Of a stretch of 64,000 bases of DNA, positions 43,011 to 51,557 are shown piece after piece. Both the position numbers and the translations under genes were made by a program. The notes beneath the pieces were generated by a model that made no database searches, was not told the DNA's origin, and saw nothing but the letters and a program-made list of their open reading frames with translations. The stretch spans positions 1-64,000 of the forward strand of contig NZ_MAMP01000002.1 in NCBI RefSeq assembly GCF_001750285.1, given 5' to 3'. This stretch comes from Domibacillus iocasae (GTDB taxonomy: Bacteria > Bacillota > Bacilli > Bacillales > Domibacillaceae). The stretch's first letter is position 1; every line of letters begins with the position of its first letter.

Positions 43011-43826
43011 TTATTGGCTTCCTGCCAACACTAGTTCCGGCGCTTTCACTAAATCATACGTTAAACAAACCGGTTTTCCTGAGCGCGGATCACGAACGAT
43101 TTCCGCATCAATTTGAAAAACGTCGTGCAAGTTCTCTTTCGTCATCACGGCTTCAGGTGTTCCCTCGCAAACGATATCGCCATTTCTCATCGCAACAAGG
43201 TAATCAGCGAAGCGGGCCGCATGGTTTAAATCATGCAGCACCATCACAATCGTCCGTCCTTCACGCTCATTTAATTCCTGTAGTAATTCCAACACTTCGA
43301 GCTGGTGCGCTAAATCCAAATACGTCGTCGGCTCATCCAGTAAAATTAAATCTGTTTCCTGGGCAAGTGCCATAGCGATCCAGACACGCTGACGCTGGCC
43401 GCCGGACAGCTCATCAATTTCGCGGTTGCGGAAATCAAAGGTTCCTGTCACCTGCATTGCCCACTCAATCACTTCTTTATCATGTGTATTTAATGTACCG
43501 AATCCTTTTTGATGAGGAAAACGCCCATAGGAAATAAGTTCATAAACTGTTAATCCGGACGGAGCCTCTGGCGTTTGCGGCAAAATCGCCATCTGTTTGG
43601 CAATTTCTTTCGTAGACAGCCGCTGGATATCGGCACCATTTAAATAAATCGCCCCGCTTTTTTGACTCAGCAGGCGCGCCATGGTTTTTAATAATGTAGA
43701 TTTTCCACAGCCATTCGGGCCAATGATCGTTGTCACCTGCCCGGCTGGAATATCAACCGTCAAATCTTCAACAATTGTCGCCGTTCCGTATCCAATATTT
43801 ACATGTTCCGCTCGTAATTTGCTCAT
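43011..43826 (-). CDS. Iron-siderophore ABC transporter ATPase (FecE/YusV-like)
   Basis: A 271-residue ATPase with Walker A IIGPNGCGKSTLLKTMARLL, signature ELSGGQRQRVWIAMALAQ, Walker B LILLDEPTTYLDLAHQLEVLELL and the switch in VMVLHDLNHAARFADY, the standard FecE-type pattern. No permease or binding protein is encoded beside it. That recalls Bacillus YusV, a shared ATPase serving several siderophore importers. GAGGTGG precedes the ATG at 43826. A Fur-like box lies 48 bp upstream. Confidence 0.92.
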   Translation of the reverse strand: MSKLRAEHVNIGYGTATIVEDLTVDIPAGQVTTIIGPNGCGKSTLLKTMARLLSQKSGAIYLNGADIQRLSTKEIAKQMAILPQTPEAPSGLTVYELISYGRFPHQKGFGTLNTHDKEVIEWAMQVTGTFDFRNREIDELSGGQRQRVWIAMALAQETDLILLDEPTTYLDLAHQLEVLELLQELNEREGRTIVMVLHDLNHAARFADYLVAMRNGDIVCEGTPEAVMTKENLHDVFQIDAEIVRDPRSGKPVCLTYDLVKAPELVLAGSQ

Positions 43827-43873
43827 TTTTTCCACCTCGTTCACATTTTTCATCTATAGCCAATCATTGCAAT

Positions 43874-43888
43874 TGATAATCAGTTTCA
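43874..43888 (-). promoter_or_regulatory. Fur-like box
   Basis: TGATAATCAGTTTCA matches the Bacillus 7-1-7 Fur consensus TGATAATnATTATCA at all but two positions, upstream of the siderophore ATPase gene. Confidence 0.65.
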
Positions 43889-44041
43889 ATTAAAATTTAC
43901 CATAAATTTGCCGCTCATGTCCATACTTTTTATTAGAAAAGCGTAAGCGTACGCTCTGGTCTGCCAGAAGCTGAACACTGTTTAAAAAATAAATACATAC
44001 TTTCCTTTTTACGAGAAAAAGACGATACTGGCTTATTATAA

Positions 44042-44222
44042 GTTAACGCTGATCTATTTCTGATTGCGCCGAAAAAACCTATTTTCCGGTGCTAAAGTCT
44101 ATTATCCCGGCTTTATTCTTTTTATTCCAGCATTCCTTCTCTGATTCCGGCTTTCAGGAAGGGAGAATCATAAAAAGGCTGTCCCTAAAATCCAGATGTA
44201 CCTGATTTTGGGGACAGTCTTA
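44042..44222. repeat. Dispersed two-part repeat, copy A (includes rocB terminator)
   Basis: Block one (44042-44071) matches 59212-59241 with 3 differences in 30. Block two is a long hairpin (about 44175-44221, arms AAGGCTGTCCC and GGGGACAGTCTT around CCAGATGTACCTG) that matches 59307-59355. Followed by TTTTTATG on the minus strand, the hairpin can terminate rocB. The interval 43889-44041 holds nothing else recognisable. Confidence 0.75.
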
Positions 44223-44280
44223 AAGTTTAGACAATTTCAGAAAGCGGGCATTTGCCAACAGCTTACAGCTTTGAACGAGG

Positions 44281-45894
44281 TCAAGGCATTATTTCTTTGA
44301 TCCATTGCTCCAGCAAAAAAGGCAGCTGTTCAAAAGCATGTTTCATATAAAGGCGTTCGGTCCGTTTATGAGCGTCTTTTCCGAACGGTCCTATATTTAT
44401 CACAGGTGCCCGCAGGGCAGCCATTTCCGCAAATGGGACGGAATACACGTCCTTCCAGACCGGTGTGTTCCGCTCAAACGACTGCCATCCTCTTCCCTCT
44501 CCACCTCCATTCACATAGCTTAAATCACAAATGCCGTTAAAATAATGAACACGTTCAATCGGCATCTCATATTCTTTTTGGGCAAGTTCTGTAAAAAAAG
44601 TGACGGTTTTTTCCACTAAATCATCTCCGGATGAATTGACAGCCGGATAAAAAGGCGGGGCAAATAATAAAATAATCGCCGGGGTGAGTTCCTGTGACTG
44701 GAGGATTAGTTTATCCGCAATCCGGAATGATTTCTCGCGGTCATCCCACTCTTCATTTGCATAAACCTCTGCTTTCATTTCTTCTACAAACGCTTCGCCA
44801 AATTTTTCGAGGGAGTGGCGCAGCAGCTCTTCATAACGAAGGACGCGTACTTCTCCGACAGCCTGCACACGGTTCGCCCGGCAGACAGCCTGGTAGGCTT
44901 TACTGCACTCTTCCGCCGCTATTTTGGCTGTTTGTTCAAATGTGTCCATAATGTCCTGAGGTGTCTGCTTCATCGTAAAAACGTTGTACAGCGCAGAGGA
45001 ACGATATGGTGTTTGTGTTGAATATTCAAGGCGGAGGTCTTTTTGCTGCAGCGTGACCGGCAGCGGCGTCGTTTCGCCGAGCACCGTTTCCTGAAATAAC
45101 GGGTTCCATTCCATTTTCCTCGTTAAAAAAGAAGCGATGTAAGGAGACGTCAGTCCATTAAACGGCTCACCCGCATGTGTTTCCCTTCCATAAAACAGGG
45201 CACCCGGCATAATTTTGCCGATCGTACCGGAGTAAACTTTGCAGGCTGTATCCCCCGGTTTTTGTGTAAACACCGGCTCGCTGTTCAAAAACAGGTTAAA
45301 TGTAAGGCTAAATTCGTTTTGCATCTCCAGCAGCTTCGGTACAGCAGCGCGCATCCCGGCTGAATTGACTTCTTCGTCGGGAACCGTTAAAAGAAGCAAG
45401 TTAACCGGCCACTTTTCCACGCTTGCTTTTTCAAGCAGCTGCATATGAAGGGCCAGCCCCATTTTCATATCCATCGTGCCGCGCCCGAATAAATAAAGGC
45501 CTGACTGCAAGTCTTCAAGCGCATCTTCCGGCAAATCGTTCGGCTGCTCCAGCCAATACGCCGTCAGCTCTTCCGGCTGTGTTGCAAGCGGCTCAAGCTC
45601 CCCGTATTCCTCTGTACTGACTGTATCAAAATGACTGATTAAACAAATAGTTTTCAGCGCATCCGGATGTTTGTAAAGCGCCGTCACGAATTTCCGGCGC
45701 GTGTCGGCAGCATGAAGTGATAAGTGCATTGGGTTTTTCCGGAAGTAGTCCAGCTGCAAAAGCTTTGATTGAAGCTTCATGGGAAACTGCCGCTCACCTT
45801 CTGTCTGCGTCATACTTTTCCAGCTGACGAGCTCACCGAGCAGTGCGCGAAGCTTCTCAGGTGAATCCCATAATAATGTGGGCATGGCGGTCAT
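44281..45894 (-). CDS. rocB: Arginine utilisation protein RocB (M20-like peptidase family)
   Basis: A 537-residue protein of the M20 metallopeptidase superfamily in the large RocB form. Landmarks are ISHFDTVSTEEYGELEPL (metal histidine and aspartate), GRGTMDMKMGLALHMQLLE, TVPDEEVNSAGMRAA (general-base glutamate pair), YGRETHAGEPFNGL and INIGPFGKDAHKRTERLY (late histidine). RocB belongs to the arginine catabolic regulon of Bacillus, but its exact reaction is unproven. It is convergent or codirectional with rocD here; its terminator is the repeated hairpin at 44.2 kb. Confidence 0.9.
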   Translation of the reverse strand: MTAMPTLLWDSPEKLRALLGELVSWKSMTQTEGERQFPMKLQSKLLQLDYFRKNPMHLSLHAADTRRKFVTALYKHPDALKTICLISHFDTVSTEEYGELEPLATQPEELTAYWLEQPNDLPEDALEDLQSGLYLFGRGTMDMKMGLALHMQLLEKASVEKWPVNLLLLTVPDEEVNSAGMRAAVPKLLEMQNEFSLTFNLFLNSEPVFTQKPGDTACKVYSGTIGKIMPGALFYGRETHAGEPFNGLTSPYIASFLTRKMEWNPLFQETVLGETTPLPVTLQQKDLRLEYSTQTPYRSSALYNVFTMKQTPQDIMDTFEQTAKIAAEECSKAYQAVCRANRVQAVGEVRVLRYEELLRHSLEKFGEAFVEEMKAEVYANEEWDDREKSFRIADKLILQSQELTPAIILLFAPPFYPAVNSSGDDLVEKTVTFFTELAQKEYEMPIERVHYFNGICDLSYVNGGGEGRGWQSFERNTPVWKDVYSVPFAEMAALRAPVINIGPFGKDAHKRTERLYMKHAFEQLPFLLEQWIKEIMP

Positions 45895-45990
45895 TTCCTT
45901 TCAATTAAAATGTAAAAAAGAATATCTTTTTATTGTGAGACATTCTTTCTGAAAATTCAATTTTTATTTAATCACGTCATATTTATGAAA

Positions 45991-46019
45991 ATAAAAAAGC
46001 CGGCGGCTGCTTCACCGGC
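45991..46019 (-). terminator. Terminator of rocD
   Basis: GCCGG (45999-46003) with CCGGC (46015-46019), followed on the minus strand by GCTTTTTTATTTTC. Confidence 0.7.
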
Positions 46020-46025
46020 CCTGTT

Positions 46026-47216
46026 TTATGCAAAAACTTTTTTAATTTTTTGGATCGCCCAATCTAATTCTTCTTTTGAAATGATTAAAGGCGGGGCAAA
46101 ACGGATAACGGTTTCGTGCGTTTCCTTACACAAAACACCCTCTCGTTTCAACTTTTCGCAATACGGGCGGGCAGGCTCTTTCAGTTCGACACCGATAAAC
46201 AAACCTCGGCCGCGTACTTCTTTAATAGAAGCATGGTTCATCTCCGCCAGCTTTTCTTTAAAATAGGTGCCTAGTTGGAGCGATCGGCTAGCAAGCTGTT
46301 CTTCTGCAATTACTTGAAGAGAAGCAAGCGAGACGGCGCACGCAAGCGGGTTTCCACCAAATGTCGATCCGTGCGATCCTGGATTAAAGACTCCTAATAT
46401 CTCTTTATCCGCCACAACACATGAAATCGGAAATACTCCGCCGCCAAGTGCTTTGCCGAGAATCAGCATATCGGGATTCACATTTTCCCATTCGCAGGCA
46501 AACAACTTGCCGGTACGGGCAAGACCCACTTGAATTTCATCGGCAATAAATAATACATTCTGTTTTTGGCAAAGCATCGATGCAGCTTTTAAAAAGCCTT
46601 CCGGTGGAATAACAATACCTGCTTCGCCTTGAATCGGTTCAACCAAAAAGGCGGCTGTATTTGGTGTGATGGCCGATTCCAGCGCTTCAATATCACCATA
46701 TTGAATAAGCTTAATGCCCGGAAGCATCGGACCGAATCCGCGCTTATATTCTGCTTCTGATGACAGCGAGACAGCCGTCATTGTCCGGCCGTGGAAATTA
46801 CCGGCACAAGCGATGATTTCTGCTTGATTTTCTGCCACTCCTTTTACATCATATGCCCAGCGGCGGGCTGCTTTGACCGCCGTTTCCACTGCTTCTGCGC
46901 CTGTACTCATCGGCAGGGCCATTTCTTTGCCGGTCAATTCGCAAATCTTTTCATACCACGGGCCAAGCTGGTCGTTATGAAACGCACGTGACGTCAGCGT
47001 GATCCGGTCAGCCTGATCTTTTAATGCCTGAATAATTTTCGGATGGCGATGTCCCTGGTTGACGGCTGAATAAGCACTCAGCATGTCCATGTACCAGTTA
47101 CCTTCCGGATCTTTCACCCATACGCCTTCTCCTTCTGATACAACGATCGGCAGCGGATGATAGTTATGTGCCCCGAATTGTTCAATTTGCTCAATGATTT
47201 TTTTGGATGTGTTCAT
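46026..47216 (-). CDS. rocD: Ornithine aminotransferase RocD
   Basis: A 396-residue pyridoxal phosphate enzyme converting ornithine and 2-oxoglutarate to glutamate semialdehyde and glutamate. It has [59 protein letters not shown] (cofactor aspartate) and the lysine in [15 protein letters not shown]. Similarity to Bacillus RocD is very high throughout. The ATG at 47216 follows GGGGTG by 9 nt; a GTG at 47228 is in frame. Arginase (rocF) is encoded divergently 467 bp away, giving the two first steps of arginine breakdown. Confidence 0.95.
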   Translation of the reverse strand: MNTSKKIIEQIEQFGAHNYHPLPIVVSEGEGVWVKDPEGNWYMDMLSAYSAVNQGHRHPKIIQALKDQADRITLTSRAFHNDQLGPWYEKICELTGKEMALPMSTGAEAVETAVKAARRWAYDVKGVAENQAEIIACAGNFHGRTMTAVSLSSEAEYKRGFGPMLPGIKLIQYGDIEALESAITPNTAAFLVEPIQGEAGIVIPPEGFLKAASMLCQKQNVLFIADEIQVGLARTGKLFACEWENVNPDMLILGKALGGGVFPISCVVADKEILGVFNPGSHGSTFGGNPLACAVSLASLQVIAEEQLASRSLQLGTYFKEKLAEMNHASIKEVRGRGLFIGVELKEPARPYCEKLKREGVLCKETHETVIRFAPPLIISKEELDWAIQKIKKVFA

Positions 47217-47535
47217 TGGTGCTGTCACCCCGTCTTCCTCTTTTTTTCATTAAACCATTTCACAACATGGGTTTCTCCTGTTCGTCTTTATGTGCCATCA
47301 AAATCTCTCTCTGCCGCAAAATAAATGTCGTCACAAAGCGATGTGCAAAAAGAATGCTCTTTATGAATATGATATGGAACAAGCAGGTTTCGGGATTCGT
47401 GTGATTTAATAAAAAGGAAAAATTAGTTGAAATACAGCAGGTTAAAGCAATGATAACCACATTGTTTTAAACATGACTTACCTACGATTTATTTTAGCAT
47501 TTCCAGTACAGTAAAACTGTTCGGGTCAAGCCAGC

Positions 47536-47563
47536 AAAGTATTCACTACCACTTGAATACTTT
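47536..47563. promoter_or_regulatory. Inverted repeat between rocD and rocF, candidate arginine-regulator site
   Basis: AAAGTATTCA (47536-47545) and TGAATACTTT (47554-47563) are perfect 10-bp arms with an 8-bp spacer. The TATTCA/TGAATA half-sites are those of ARG boxes recognised by AhrC/ArgR. Confidence 0.55.
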
Positions 47564-47576
47564 GGTATATTTTTAA

Positions 47577-47610
47577 CATGAATAACATTTTATAAATATT
47601 CAAATTCATG
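47577..47610. promoter_or_regulatory. Candidate AhrC/ArgR operator before rocF
   Basis: CATGAATAACATTTT and, inverted, CATGAATTTGAATATTT both resemble the Bacillus ARG box CATGAATAAAAATTCAA. They face each other across 34 bp upstream of rocF. I saw no sigma-54 type -24/-12 promoter, which Bacillus subtilis roc operons use. The remainder of 47217-47683 is non-coding. Confidence 0.5.
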
Positions 47611-47683
47611 TCCACTTGAATCATTTGATTTTGTATGTCTTTAATTAAAGAGCGAATCATTGAGAATACAAGGGGGCTTTTTT

Positions 47684-48589
47684 ATGAAAAAGAAACAAGT
47701 ATCAATCATTGGTGTGCCAATGGATTTAGGACAAACACGCCGCGGGGTCGACATGGGACCAAGCGCTATTCGCTATGGGGGATTGTATGAACGGCTGACC
47801 GATCTTGGATATACAGTGCACGACAAAGGGGACATTACCGTTGACATCCTTGAAAACGCAGAGCAATCGGGCACAAGCAACTTAAAAAACTTAGAGTCTG
47901 TCACTGAAGCGAGTGAATGTTTAGCAAAAAAAATCGAACAAATCATTACAGACGGCCATTTCCCGCTCGTATTGGGCGGTGATCACAGCATCGCGCTTGG
48001 AACGCTTGCCGGCGTGGCGAAAAAACATAAAAACCTCGGCGTTATCTGGTATGACGCGCACGGTGACTTAAATACACCCGATACATCTCCTTCCGGTAAT
48101 ATTCACGGCATGCCGCTTGCTGCCAGTATTGGAATCGGTCATTCCGCTTTAATAAACATCGGCGGCTTTTCACCGAAAGTAAAGCCGGAACATGTTGTCA
48201 TTATCGGGGCACGCGATCTCGATGCCGGAGAGCGTAAACTCATTAAAGAAAAAGGCATAAAAGTATATACAATGCACGAAATCGACCGCCTTGGCATGTC
48301 GGCGGTGATGAGAAAAACGATTGATTATTTGCGCGAGCGGACCGAATTTGTCCACCTTTCACTGGATCTTGACGGATTGGACCCGACAGAAGCACCAGGT
48401 GTCGGTACACCGGTCGCAGGCGGCCTCAGCTACCGGGAAAGCCATTTGGCGATGGAAATGCTTGAAGAATCGAGTATTATTACATCCGCCGAGTTTGTGG
48501 AAGTGAACCCGATTTTAGACGAGAAAAATAAAACAGGTGCTGCTGCTGTTGCACTGATCGCTTCCCTGCTTGGCGAAAAACTGCTTTAA
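47684..48589 (+). CDS. rocF: Arginase RocF
   Basis: A 301-residue manganese enzyme hydrolysing arginine to ornithine and urea. All ureohydrolase signatures are present: [11 protein letters not shown] (Mn histidine), [22 protein letters not shown] (Mn ligands DAHxD) and [15 protein letters not shown] (Mn aspartates). The start at 47684 follows AAGGGGG; the frame opens upstream at 47660 without a ribosome binding site. It supplies ornithine to the divergently encoded RocD. Confidence 0.96.
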   Translation: MKKKQVSIIGVPMDLGQTRRGVDMGPSAIRYGGLYERLTDLGYTVHDKGDITVDILENAEQSGTSNLKNLESVTEASECLAKKIEQIITDGHFPLVLGGDHSIALGTLAGVAKKHKNLGVIWYDAHGDLNTPDTSPSGNIHGMPLAASIGIGHSALINIGGFSPKVKPEHVVIIGARDLDAGERKLIKEKGIKVYTMHEIDRLGMSAVMRKTIDYLRERTEFVHLSLDLDGLDPTEAPGVGTPVAGGLSYRESHLAMEMLEESSIITSAEFVEVNPILDEKNKTGAAAVALIASLLGEKLL

Positions 48590-48614
48590 AAGCCGCACAA
48601 ATTTGTGCGGCTTT
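48589..48614. terminator. Terminator of rocF
   Basis: A 12-bp perfect stem AAAGCCGCACAA (48589-48600 with 48603-48614), starting at the stop codon and followed by TACTTTTTC. Confidence 0.8.
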
Positions 48615-48750
48615 ACTTTTTCAAGTGGAATGGCAGGTCTATGGAATAGCTGAATTTACGCTTCATCATTATTTCTCCTTCGCCTGCTCAGCATAATGAG
48701 GAATAGCTCTACATGATGTAAAGCTATCCAATATCTCTTTTTTAATCATT

Positions 48751-50577
48751 TTATTTCTTCAAATGATAAGGTACTGTTGTGACAACGACATTTCTCCGAT
48801 AAAGTAAAAATGCCCGAATCAGTAAACTGGATTGGTTGTGAAGAAAGTTGTGCCAGCCTTTTTTCGGAATAAACTGCGGGATAAGTACCGTCACCCGATA
48901 GTTCGATTCGTTTGCTTTATGTTCCACTGTATCCACAAATTTTGTTAATGGCTGGATAATGCTTCGATAATGCGAATGCAATGTCACAAGTCGAACATCA
49001 GGCTGCCATTGCTTCCATTTTTCTTCAAACTTTCTTTCGTCCCCTCTTTCAAAAGCGACGTAAACAGCAATAATCCGTTCTGGGTTCAAGGATTTCGCAT
49101 AGTTTAGTGAATTTTCTACCACATGGGTAATACCAGAAACCGGCACAACAATCACGTTTCCTTCAATCGGTGTAGAAGGCTCACACGTTGTAATCCGCAG
49201 CTGGTCGCCTACTGCTTCATAATGCTTTCTGATTCGGTGAAAGATATAAATGATGATCGGCAAGAACACCAAAACAGACCAAACTTGTGCAAATTTAGTT
49301 AAAAAAAAGACAATGGTCACGATAAAGCTAATCAGGGCACCGGTTGAATTAATGATTAACTTCGTTACCCATCCTTTTGGTTTTTCACGAATCCATTTCA
49401 CTATCATGCCCGTCTGGGACAGCGTAAACGGGATAAATACACCAACAGCATACAGTGGAATCAACTGTTCCGTATGTCCTTTAAAAGCAATGATCAGAAG
49501 GATGGAAGCAAGCCCTAGCGCGATAATTCCATTGGAGTATCCTAGACGGTCACCTCTAAATGTAAACATTCTTGGGATAAACTTATCATTCGCCAGGTTA
49601 ACCGCCAGCAAAGGAAACGCAGAATATCCTGTATTGGCAGCGAGAATTAAAATTAACGCTGTCGTTCCCTGAATAAAGAAATACATAAAATTCCGGCCAA
49701 ATGTTTCTTCCGCAATTTGTGAAACAACGGTTACTTCCGCTAGAGGTGTAATGCCGTAATAATAGGCGAGATAAACAATGCCGGAAAACAATAAAGCAAG
49801 CAGGGTCCCCATCGCGGCCAGTGTTTTAGCCGCATTATTAGGAGCTGGATCTTTAAAGTTTGGAATCGCATTGGAAATAGCTTCAACACCTGTTAAAGCC
49901 GAACTTCCGGATGCAAAGGCTCTTAAGAGTATAAATAAGCTGATTCCCGCTATCGGTGTGCCGACTGGTGTATGCAATTCAGGTGGAACCTCACCCGTTA
50001 CAATGTTGTACAGCCCTACACCAATCAAAATGAATAATGCTAAAACAAATAAATAGACCGGATAAGCCAAAACAGAAGCCGACTCGGTTACCCCCCGCAG
50101 ATTCAACAGGGTTAATAGGACGACAAATACAACGGCAATGCTGACGTTATGGTCATGTAATTCCGGAAAAGCGGATGTAATCGCGTCTGTACCCGCAGAT
50201 ACACTGACGGCTACCGTTAAAATATAGTCCACCAGCAAGGACCCCCCCGCGATCAGGCCTGGATTTGTACCGAGATTTGTCTTTGAAACCACATATGCGC
50301 CACCGCCATGTGGATATGCAAAAATAATTTGCCGGTACGATAAAATAAGGGCTGTTAGCAGAATCAGTACACCGACTGCAATCGGGATAGAATACCAAAA
50401 CGCTGCAGCACTCACGGTAATGAGAACAATTAATATCTGCTCCGGGCCATAGGCAACGGATGATAAAGCGTCGGAAGAAAGAATGGCTAACGCTTTCTTT
50501 TTGTTTAATTTCTGTTCCCCTAGGGCATCTGATTTTAACGGCCGTCCAATTAAAAATCGTTTTATCGAAGACAACAC
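48751..50577 (-). CDS. kimA: High-affinity potassium importer KimA (YdaO)
   Basis: A 608-residue APC-superfamily transporter. About 12 membrane helices occupy residues 30-470, with SSDALSSVAYGPEQILIVL near the N-terminus. A cytoplasmic C-terminal domain of about 130 residues starts near TPIEGNVIVVPVSGITHVVE. This layout is that of KimA, a potassium/proton symporter inhibited by c-di-AMP. The gene has a matching c-di-AMP riboswitch upstream, a combination known from B. subtilis ydaO. The start is a GTG at 50577 with GGTG 8 nt before it. Confidence 0.93.
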   Translation of the reverse strand: MLSSIKRFLIGRPLKSDALGEQKLNKKKALAILSSDALSSVAYGPEQILIVLITVSAAAFWYSIPIAVGVLILLTALILSYRQIIFAYPHGGGAYVVSKTNLGTNPGLIAGGSLLVDYILTVAVSVSAGTDAITSAFPELHDHNVSIAVVFVVLLTLLNLRGVTESASVLAYPVYLFVLALFILIGVGLYNIVTGEVPPELHTPVGTPIAGISLFILLRAFASGSSALTGVEAISNAIPNFKDPAPNNAAKTLAAMGTLLALLFSGIVYLAYYYGITPLAEVTVVSQIAEETFGRNFMYFFIQGTTALILILAANTGYSAFPLLAVNLANDKFIPRMFTFRGDRLGYSNGIIALGLASILLIIAFKGHTEQLIPLYAVGVFIPFTLSQTGMIVKWIREKPKGWVTKLIINSTGALISFIVTIVFFLTKFAQVWSVLVFLPIIIYIFHRIRKHYEAVGDQLRITTCEPSTPIEGNVIVVPVSGITHVVENSLNYAKSLNPERIIAVYVAFERGDERKFEEKWKQWQPDVRLVTLHSHYRSIIQPLTKFVDTVEHKANESNYRVTVLIPQFIPKKGWHNFLHNQSSLLIRAFLLYRRNVVVTTVPYHLKK

Positions 50578-50660
50578 TAATTTTCACCGTCCAATAGTTT
50601 ATTTGTATAATCCCCTGTTCATGAAAGCCTACTCAATCACATCAAAACCCTTTTTTAAAA

Positions 50661-50746
50661 AATAAAAAAGACCAATGACGTTTTTTCCACACAAAAACAA
50701 GGAAAGATTTTTCCTGTTTTGCTAGAGAAAAAGACATCATTGGTCT
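50661..50746 (-). terminator. Long hairpin terminator between the riboswitch and kimA
   Basis: Arms AGACCAATGATG and CGTCATTGGTCT (12 bp, one G-U; 50735-50746 with 50669-50680) enclose about 54 nt with a nested hairpin AGGAAA/TTTCCT. On the minus strand it is followed by TTTTTTATTTTTT. It would stop any transcript that passes the riboswitch unless opened. Confidence 0.7.
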
Positions 50747-50872
50747 ACGTAACGCCCAGCAAGCATCTCTGCTCTCTTTGCGTTCAGTCTTCCAAGCTGT
50801 TTTTCTAAAGATAGGCACAATAAAAAGACCTGCTTTTTTGCTCAAGCTGCTTTTTTTCGCCGCAGTATACTG

Positions 50873-51062
50873 CCACAAAAAAAAGCCCCCTGAATAAAGG
50901 CGGTCTTTAGACCTCCTTCGCTTTAGCCGACGAAGTTAGCTGACGGGCAGGATGGCGAAAGAGTTGCTCTCATCCTTTCTACTTAAACTGTAGAATTAGC
51001 CCCAAAAAATTGGTTCCTCCGTTCCCGCTGACGGGACTAGGCCGAGGTATATAGTTGTTGAT
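50873..51062 (-). promoter_or_regulatory. c-di-AMP riboswitch (ydaO/yuaA type) of kimA
   Basis: The minus strand carries the conserved ydaO-type elements in order: GGGAACGGAGGAACC (51012-51026), TTTTTTGGGGCTAATTC (50993-51009), a variable hairpin arm, and GCCCGTCAGCTAACTTCGTCGGC (50926-50948). An expression platform with a GC-rich hairpin ending GGGGGC and eight T follows (50881-50915). High c-di-AMP should cause termination, lowering KimA when potassium is ample. Confidence 0.92.
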
Positions 51063-51068
51063 GAAGTT

Positions 51069-51097
51069 ATTCTACTCTGCTTATTTTTTTAAGTCAA
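51069..51097 (-). promoter_or_regulatory. Promoter of the kimA leader
   Basis: Minus-strand TTGACT (51092-51097) and TAGAAT (51069-51074), 17 bp apart, about 7 bp before the presumed start of the riboswitch transcript. Confidence 0.8.
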
Positions 51098-51104
51098 CAC
51101 TATT

Positions 51105-51476
51105 TTATTCAGCAGCGAATAATTTTTCCAAATTGCGGTCCATAATAAATATTTCGATGTGCTCGCCTGTTTTTGTGCTCATATCGCTATGACTGGAAAT
51201 CACTTTACAATTTGTATGCTTTTCAACAATTTCTTCAAATTGAGCACTGTACATTTCCCGCAGTACCTGGCGCATTTCTTTCACTAGCTTCCTTCCGTCT
51301 TGGTGGCCGGCTAAATGCTTTTCTTCCACTGTCATGACTCCTTTGAAACGGGCGATGACCATATCCTGGACAATATGCGTTTTTGTTTCCTGCGGGCCCC
51401 GTCCAATCAATTCACGCTGTAATTTAATGAACGCCTCACTCAGTTCTGCTTCAAGCTTTCTTTTCTGTCCCGCCAC
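51105..51476 (-). CDS. DUF2294 protein
   Basis: A soluble protein of about 123 residues with the DUF2294 pattern FIKLQRELIGRGPQETKTHIVQDMVIARFKGVMTVEE and a later VEKHTNCKVISSHSDMSTKTGEHIEIF. The family has no established function. GGAGGGAG lies 8 nt before the GTG at 51476, which is preferred to the ATG at 51491 that would contain that site. It is upstream of, and independent from, the kimA leader promoter. Confidence 0.82.
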   Translation of the reverse strand: MAGQKRKLEAELSEAFIKLQRELIGRGPQETKTHIVQDMVIARFKGVMTVEEKHLAGHQDGRKLVKEMRQVLREMYSAQFEEIVEKHTNCKVISSHSDMSTKTGEHIEIFIMDRNLEKLFAAE

Positions 51477-51557
51477 TGCTGCTCCCTCCATTTGCGAAAA
51501 TCAACCAGGTCCTATCATACTTTGAATAATAAGAACCTGTAAAGAGGGGCCGGATTT

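Noticed and set aside
47260-47460. 66-codon leftward frame between rocD and rocF
   Set aside because: No ribosome binding site, odd composition and overlap with the presumed regulatory region.
50642-50878. 78-codon leftward frame between the riboswitch and kimA
   Set aside because: It opens at a TTG without a ribosome binding site and covers the hairpin and its U run, which better explain the sequence.
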